From Nymphaea colorata (taxonomy: Eukaryota > Streptophyta > Magnoliopsida > Nymphaeales > Nymphaeaceae), in assembly GCF_008831285.2 (NCBI RefSeq), contig NC_045139.1:20936412-21000411 (forward strand): a stretch of DNA of 64,000 nt, read 5' to 3'. The notes beneath the pieces were generated by a model that had not been told where the DNA came from, searched no databases, and worked only from the letters and a program-made list of their open reading frames with translations. Every line of letters begins with the position of its first letter. Positions within the stretch are counted from its first letter, which is position 1. This document shows, one piece after another, positions 58,743 through 64,000 of the stretch. A program made the position numbers and the translations under genes.

Positions 58743-60594
58743 TTGGACGCATAGTTGTCCTGCATCTAACTGTTGTGTCTCTCGCCATGGTACCAAAAGC
58801 CGTATCATATTTGTTGATCGACATATGGATAGCGTCTTGTTCTTTACTATCACTTACTAATACATCAATACAATCCAACATGCCATACTCGACCTCTCTG
58901 TCCTTCTTAAAAGTGGGAAGATATCTAATAGCAGGATTTAGGTAGTAGGCTGCTGCATGAAGTGGGCGATGAAGTTGTCCAGACCACCTTTCATCTATAA
59001 TCTTCCATATAGGCATGTACAACTTCTTTTTCCCCTTCATATTATCTCTAATGGCCTCCTTGGCTCTGTCCATAGACTCATATAAATATCCAATAGAAGG
59101 TCTATCTTCACTATCAACTAATCTGAGGACTTTCACTAGAAGTACATAAATCTTCAATAAGTGCACACATGATTCCCAAAAGTCAGCATCGAAGATGGTA
59201 TCCACAACTGTCGTAGCCTTTCTTTTATAGGCATGTGGATATGCAGCCCAATCATCACTTGAAAACATTTGCCTGAGAGAAGTTCTTTGCTTGACTATAC
59301 CCTGCACAGTCAAAACATTTGTAGCAAACTGTGTTTGTGCAGGTCGAATCAATTCAGCCCCATTTGTGAATTTCCTCATCAAATTCAAGACATAAGCATG
59401 ATTATAAATAAACTTCGTAATTTCTTGGCATCTATGAACTGTCAACTTCATATCATCTCTTTCACCAAGATCCTGAAGCATAAGATTTACACAGTGAGCA
59501 GCACATGGGCTCCAATAAAATGTCCCATATCGTGCTCCTAACATTTCACCTGTAGTTTTATAATTTGCTGCATTATCAGTGATAAATTGTACGACATTTT
59601 CAAGCCCAACTTCTTCTACAACTTTATCAAAAACCCCAAACAACACATCAGCAGTCTTAGGAGTATCAAACAAATCAACAGATTTTAAGAACATAGTACC
59701 AAGAGGGCAATATACAAAGAAGTTTACCAATGTTCTGTTCTTGATGTCTGTCCAACCATCTACCATTACACTGCATCCTGTAGCTTTCCAGCTCAATTTT
59801 AGTTCATCACAATATATCTTCACATCTCTAACTATATTGTTGAGAATTTTACCTCGCAATTTATGAAAAGAGGGCATTTTATACCCTCGCTCTGCACTAG
59901 CAATCGCATCTGCTATAGGCTGATAATGATAAGAGTTTGCTGCATTGACGAGAATGGATGCATCATAGAACCACCTTCCTATGGTTTCATCTGCTGCTTC
60001 AATAATATCCTTTGGTTGCATGGCTATACGAATCTCAGGCTGAGCACTAGCAACAGTATAATTGGGAAAAAAATTCTTGATCAAACCAGACATATTGCTC
60101 GACCTTATAGTAGGTACTCTACCACCACCAGTACGACCACTATGACTCCTGCCACGTCCTCGTGAAACTGAACTTATATTTGCACCTCTTCTTTTTCTGG
60201 TTGCAGTTGCAAAAGAACCACCTCCACGCATGATGCCTTTCCCTTTAGCTGTTCCCAAACTGACACCAACATTTTCTTCTTCAAGCTGAACATCTTCACC
60301 TTCACTTTCTTCCTCTTCATGTGGGTCCCCATATCCTTCCTCTACATCTTCCATTTCCTTTTCACTTGCCTTCACTGCATCAAGAAGCTCCTGACACTGG
60401 TGCTTTACATACGCTGGCAATGGGTTCTCTTGGGAGCCATTGCATTGAGCCACATCGCTGTGTGTACCAGCTATATGGTGTTTAAAGCGAGAGATCCCTC
60501 CTGATATGATTTGCTTACAATAATTGCACTTAACTCTTAATCTATCTTTGGGATTCACCCTTGTACACCACTGCCATGCAGGATCCGACATCAT
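58743..60594 (-). CDS. hAT transposase, exon 1 (BED finger and DUF659)
   Basis: The start chosen is the ATG at 60594-60592 (MMSDPAWQWC). The frame runs 17 codons further upstream, but only from a TTG. A BED-type zinc finger follows at about residues 20-45: VKCNYC...FKHHIAGTH, which binds DNA. An acidic stretch and a Gly/Arg-rich linker (RGRGRSHSGRTGGG) precede the DUF659/RNase H-like core: CSVMVDGWTDIKNRTLVNF (first catalytic D), QFITDNAANYKTTG (second D) and WSPCAAHCVNLMLQDLG. With exons 2 and 3 the protein is 742 aa, normal for the family. No stop or frameshift was seen. It cuts and pastes the element via its terminal repeats in the nucleus. Confidence 0.92.
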
Positions 60595-60910
60595 ATCTTC
60601 ACAAAACAAGTAAAAACATACAAATAAATGTAGGAAATAAGACAAACGAATGATTCAACGGTAAAAATGACTTATTTCTTACCTTCTTGGTGTTAAAAAC
60701 CAAAAAACCCTCTTTTTCCAAGCTTCCCACCGTCCCAAGACTCCCCACAACGAGAAAGAAAGCTTCTTCACCGGCAAATCTTGATGCAATGGAGAAAATC
60801 TCTCCCTCCCACGTCTCTAGCAGCGTTGAGAAACAAGAAAAGAGAGAGAGAGGAGTGTCTGTTTCAAAATAAGATGCAAAAAAAGGGGCCCTCGAGCCCC
60901 TATTTTAATT
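60595..60910 (-). promoter_or_regulatory. hAT element 5' region of the transposase gene
   Basis: Non-coding DNA between the transposase start and the right subterminal array, expected to hold promoter and leader. It has an AGAGAGAGAG tract near 60842. A splice acceptor just before the start is possible, since AAG/AT sequence precedes the ATG. Confidence 0.4.
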
Positions 60911-61083
60911 TCACGCCCGTATCGTGCGATACGGGGGTGTATCGCACGTATCGCACGATACGTACGATACGCGTACGATACGTACGCGTATCATATTTAA
61001 ACAGTGTATCGTATAGGTTTTCTTAACCTATACGATACGTATCGTACGATACGCATCCGTATCGTACGATACGGATAACATTG
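60911..61083. repeat. Right subterminal array and terminal repeat of the hAT element
   Basis: GTATCG/CGATAC/GTACGATACG words recur more than a dozen times in both orientations, forming nested palindromes such as CGTATCGTACGATACG. The array ends GATAACATTG at 61083. Confidence 0.9.
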
Positions 61084-61091
61084 CTCTCAAC
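61084..61091. repeat. Target duplication of the hAT element, right copy
   Basis: CTCTCAAC, identical to 57610-57617. Confidence 0.95.
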
Positions 61092-62100
61092 CATTCCCTT
61101 TTTATTTTCAAGAAAGAAAATGCTATTACCATCCTCCTTATATATGTTGATGACATCATCATTACAAGGAGCTCAGAAAAACACTTTGATGAGATAAAGG
61201 GTCTGTTAATGAGAAACTTTAAGATGAATGATCTTGGAAGTCTGCGATATTTTCTTGGGGTTGAAATTGATAGGTAAGGAGATCATCTTACCTTGACACA
61301 ACAAAAATATACTCTTGACCTATTGGACAGAACATGCATGATAGGTTGTAAACCTGCTGAAACACCGAGCGTTCTGAACCAAAGGATGAGTATAAATGAT
61401 GGGGAAACATATAAAGACCCCACCAAATATCGCAGCATTGTTGGTGCTTTGCAATACTTAACATTTACCAGACCTGATATTACCTATGCGGTAAATCAAG
61501 TGTCTCAATTTATGCATGCACCAAGGGACATACATATGAATGCAGTTAAAAGGATACTATGGTATCTCAAGGGAACTGTTGGAGATGGATTAATGTATTG
61601 TAAAAGTGAAAATGAAGCTGTTGATCATGAATTAATCACATATACTGATGCTGATTGGGCTGGAGATCCAGACGAAAGAAGATCTATCTCTGGTTTTTGC
61701 ATTTTTATAGGCAAAAATTTGATATCTTGGAGTAGTAGAAAACAAAGAGCAATTGCAAGATCAAGTACAGAAGCTGAATACAGATGTATGGCTACGGGGA
61801 CGGTAGAAGTGACTTGGATTCAACACTTGCTAGAAGATATAGGAGAAAAAAATTAAAAGTTCAGTACTAATGTGTGACAAGCAAAGCGCTATCAACATTG
61901 TTTTCAATCCTATACAACATTTCTGAACAAAACACATTGAGATTGACCAGCATTTTATCAGGCAGAAGGTGGAGAATAAAGAGATAGAACCAGTCTTCGT
62001 TGGAACTAATGAACAAGCTGCTGACATATTTACTAAAGGATTGACAAAGTATCGTTTCTGGTTTTTGAAGAGCAAGTTGTTCATGGTTCAAAACCATGCA
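61092..62100 (+). pseudogene. copia-2 reverse transcriptase 3' half and RNase H
   Basis: The catalytic LIYVDDIIITRS lies near 61138-61175, then MNDLGSLRYFLGVEID. A single in-frame TAA at 61275-61277 interrupts an otherwise open frame to 61856: KYTLDLLDRT, YRSIVGALQYLTFTRPDITY, YTDADWAGDPDERRSISGFC (RNase H catalytic D) and SSTEAEYRCMATGT. After 61856 a frameshift and a TGA precede the final TKHIEID and EQAADIFTKGL motifs. Apart from the hAT insert, these few lesions would each inactivate the polyprotein. Confidence 0.92.
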
Positions 62101-62104
62101 CAGC

Positions 62105-62115
62105 TTGAGGGAGGG
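62105..62115 (+). other. Polypurine tract of copia-2
   Basis: TTGAGGGAGGG directly precedes the TG of the 3' LTR. Confidence 0.88.
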
Positions 62116-62428
62116 TGTTAAACAATAACGTTTTCGGATCCTTCATCTGGATCCAAAATCCAGCACGTTGAAGAAGAGTCTCTTAGGATTCCACATTCTT
62201 GTAAACTGTATTAAGATATTTAATGTCCTTGTAATATGTGAAGAGTCTCTTAGGATTCTACGATTGAAGACTCTTAGAATTCTGGATTGAAATTATAAAT
62301 AGGGGCCGAGCAGACCATCTTGGTCACGGCTTCTTCTCCTGAGCTTCTTCTTGTTTTCATTCTTTCTCTCTATCTTCCTGCGTGAATGCTGTTTTTTGGT
62401 TTCAAATATTGGTGCTAGATTTCTATCA
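62116..62428 (+). repeat. 3' LTR of copia-2
   Basis: 313 bp, TGTTAAACAA...TTTCTATCA, with one copy of the 67-68-bp unit that is multiplied in the 5' LTR. TATAAATA at 62294-62301. Confidence 0.94.
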
Positions 62429-62433
62429 ATGTG

Positions 62434-63233
62434 CACATGTCTGCATGTGTAACCCATAAACTTAGCCAAGAGTCACTTGAGTCTATTTTTCTTAAGATAT
62501 ATTAGAATTCTGCTTTTCTTTTTCCTTTTTCTGTCAAGGAGGAATCCTTCGAGAAGGAAGACTCTGGGTGAGCCCCAGTCCAAACCATATTATGAAGATA
62601 TATTAGTTATACCAACTGAGCTAGGAAGAAGAAAGATCATCAGCTTGAAGAAGACTAATCCATTGTTCCACCAACCACAAATTTGATGCACAAAAAATCC
62701 ATCTCCTAAACAAGACCAGCACACTGTCCAAGCTCATTAAGATTTAAGAGTGATGTGAGAATCAAACCTGAAGGGCTGAAGGTCACTTACTGTATATTTT
62801 ATAATCAGGTGTAAAAGAAGAAAATAAAGCCCATACACATCAAAATCTGCAAATCTGGATCTGGAAATCTGCCCAAGCATAGAGTTCTAACACGTATCCT
62901 CACACACTAAGTACACAAAATGAGAACCTTTTCACATTCCATGTTAGTCGTATGAAATATTCAGATAAATGTAAGTCCAGTTGAAATGCCCCCACCCTTT
63001 TGAAGTATAAGTGGAGCACTTGGGATATGCTCAACACAGAGAAAAACATAGTGGTGTTCAAAGCCTAAACTCATTTCAGCAATTGATTTAATTGAACATG
63101 CACTATGAAGTCACATAACATACACATAATTTTGTAATCAATTGCATGCTATCTCCATTGCAATATCCAAAATCAACCATGTCTAACATATTAAAACTTA
63201 AAATTGCATGGATAAGTAAATATGATTATTTAC
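62434..63233 (-). other. Intron sequence upstream of copia-2, nothing recognised
   Basis: Non-coding DNA of the zinc-finger gene intron between copia-2 and the exon at 63234. Confidence 0.5.
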
Positions 63234-63432
63234 CATGGGAAAACCACGAGCTACTTTAGCCTGGAAAAAGGAATCATGTGTTTCAGAAACATGTATACTC
63301 AGCAATCTTGATGTTGGATAAACTCTTCCACACACTGAGCATGACGCAGTGTGCCTGGCAAGGTAATGGTCTTCAAAGTCTTCCAAAGAATTCAATCTTG
63401 CACCACAGCCAACGATTGGACAGAACATACCC
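63234..63432 (-). CDS. C2H2 zinc-finger protein (ZNF511-like), internal exon
   Basis: The 199-bp exon lies between an acceptor (CATGACAG at 63433-63440) and a donor (CCCATG|GTAAAT). It encodes GMFCPIVGCGARLNSLEDFE DHYLARH, finger 1 (C-x4-C-x12-H-x4-H), then CSVCGRVYPTSRLLSIHVSE TH, finger 2 (C-x2-C-x12-H-x4-H), and DSFFQAKVARGFPM. The ARHTASCSVC..VYPTSRLLSIH block is strongly conserved in plant ZNF511-type proteins. The exon starts in phase 2, so at least one more coding exon lies upstream, probably beyond the window. No lesion seen. Confidence 0.87.
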
Positions 63433-64000
63433 CTGTCATGCAAGTAAACCATCAAACTTGGAAAGTAAGCCCAAAACTTGTGCAGATATGTTCAGGCAAG
63501 GTGTAGATATCAAGCCTTGGATTCTGATAAATTCAAGTATTTCTTACTTCTAAAAGGACAATACTGATCATAGTCGAAACATGAAGTCTGCAGAATGACA
63601 TGTCACATTCTTTCAACAACAGACACACGGAGGCTTTGACTTGGTTCATCAACCCATGGATCATGTGCCACGTGCTGTTATGCATGTTCCACAGGTTGGC
63701 AACTGCACAGAGATCCTAGAAAGGTAGCATTACTCTCTAATCTTGGTTTAGTGTCAAAAGGTGAAAGCTTGAAAACTTGGGCATCAGATTTGAACAGAAA
63801 TAGCAGCTTCTAAATAGCTTGCCATGAAATGAATACCACCACATACACCTGCACCAAAATACGTACACCAGTGCAAGTACATATGTGTGTCCTATCAGAA
63901 CATGAATGCCATTTTTCTCTGGGAGTATCTGCCCCAGTAGGCAGAATACCAGTGTCATCTTCTCAAAAGTATATTAATTTCTTGTAACAATATTAGGAGA
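63433..64000 (-). other. Probable upstream intron of the ZNF511-like gene
   Basis: No further exon of the gene could be placed with matching phase before the window ends. Confidence 0.45.

Larger units (their letters stand above)
57618..61083. mobile_element. hAT-superfamily DNA transposon (3466 bp), potentially autonomous
   Basis: The 8-bp duplication CTCTCAAC flanks the element. The ends CAATGTTATC...GATAACATTG are perfect 10-bp inverted repeats and begin CAATG, fitting the hAT end consensus (Y-A-R-N-G). Dense GTATCG/CGATAC words fill about 100 bp at the left and about 170 bp at the right. One transposase gene on the minus strand, with clean introns and all expected domains, occupies most of the interior. 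Because it interrupts copia-2 RT precisely, it is younger than copia-2. Confidence 0.96.
52510..62428 (+). mobile_element. Ty1/copia LTR retrotransposon copia-2 with two nested hAT-type insertions
   Basis: Once the element at 52517-53669 is removed, the 5' LTR starts TGTTAAAC at 52510, preceded by ATGTG (52505-52509). The 3' LTR ends CA at 62428, followed by ATGTG (62429-62433). This perfect 5-bp duplication defines the insertion. Internal features are the primer-binding site at 54119, gag, protease, integrase, RT split by an autonomous-looking hAT element, RNase H, and a polypurine tract at 62105-62115. Without the inserts (1153 and 3466 bp) and one copy of each 8-bp duplication it would be about 5.3 kb, normal for the superfamily. 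By eye the LTRs differ at about 5% of positions. Frameshifts and stops make it non-autonomous. Confidence 0.94.
47409..63233 (-). other. 15.8-kb intron of the ZNF511-like gene
   Basis: Donor GT at 63233-63232 (CCCATG|GTAAAT) and acceptor AG at 47410-47409 join in phase 0, giving ...ARGFPM-YECLVEGC. No exon-like sequence was seen between. Most of the length comes from the copia-2/hAT nest at 52510-62428; the rest is AT-rich DNA, a 353-bp duplication and microsatellites. Without copia-2 the intron would be about 5.9 kb. Confidence 0.75.

Noticed and set aside
59269-60504. Several plus-strand open frames opposite the transposase.
   Set aside because: They are antisense shadows of the transposase exon; the minus strand carries all recognisable domains.
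63545-63588. A possible upstream exon of the ZNF511-like gene (CTGCAG acceptor, GTAAGAA donor on the minus strand).
   Set aside because: The next exon needs a phase-2 partner. The open frames of this segment end in phase 0 or 1, and the phase-2 frame has a stop.

Overview
The window looks like AT-rich nuclear DNA from a flowering plant. Three host genes can be read through their introns: a two-exon F-box protein gene of the Arabidopsis At5g15710 type (+), the gene for the translocon subunit SEC61 gamma (-), and a C2H2 zinc-finger gene resembling ZNF511 (-). The rest is mostly transposable elements, microsatellites and anonymous intergenic or intronic DNA. No rRNA, tRNA, CRISPR or bacterial-type operon was seen. 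Species cannot be named from the sequence alone.

Layout. 1-3256: probable CACTA transposon, cut off by the window start, carrying an exon-like piece of an SF1 (UPF1/SEN1-like) helicase. 4298-9248: degenerate Ty1/copia element (-), here copia-1. 9831-10768: LINE remnant (-). 11672 to about 17312: possible second CACTA element carrying exons of an unidentified gene. 18611-19062: TRIM-like mini retroelement. 19063-26240: mostly anonymous, with one possible orphan terminal exon. 26684-32132: F-box gene with a 4.1-kb intron. 36345-36684: SEC61 gamma. 38698-44371: Ty1/copia element (-), copia-3, with TATAT target duplications. 45003-45400: small hAT-like MITE. 47010 to beyond 63432: ZNF511-like gene whose last two visible exons are 15.8 kb apart.

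The main result is a three-level nest inside that 15.8-kb intron. A Ty1/copia element on the + strand (copia-2, 52510-62428, target duplication ATGTG) was hit twice by hAT-type elements. A non-autonomous one (52517-53669) sits about 7 bp inside its 5' LTR, so the LTR appears to start at 53671 until the insertion is removed and the true flank and 5-bp duplication emerge. A 3466-bp element (57618-61083, 8-bp duplication CTCTCAAC) sits inside the reverse transcriptase gene. It has matching terminal repeats, dense subterminal GTATCG arrays, and a three-exon transposase gene with no visible lesion (predicted 742 aa: BED finger, DUF659, hAT dimerisation domain). Its first intron is 105 bp, a multiple of three and free of stops, so it is easily mistaken for coding sequence.

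Order of events inferred: the copia element entered the zinc-finger gene's intron, then both hAT-type elements entered the copia element. LTR divergence counted by eye is about 5% for copia-2 and about 8% for copia-3, so copia-3 is the older insertion. All three copia elements have broken coding regions. The host genes are unrelated housekeeping or regulatory functions (ubiquitin ligase adaptor, ER translocon, zinc-finger protein) and show no sign of a shared pathway.
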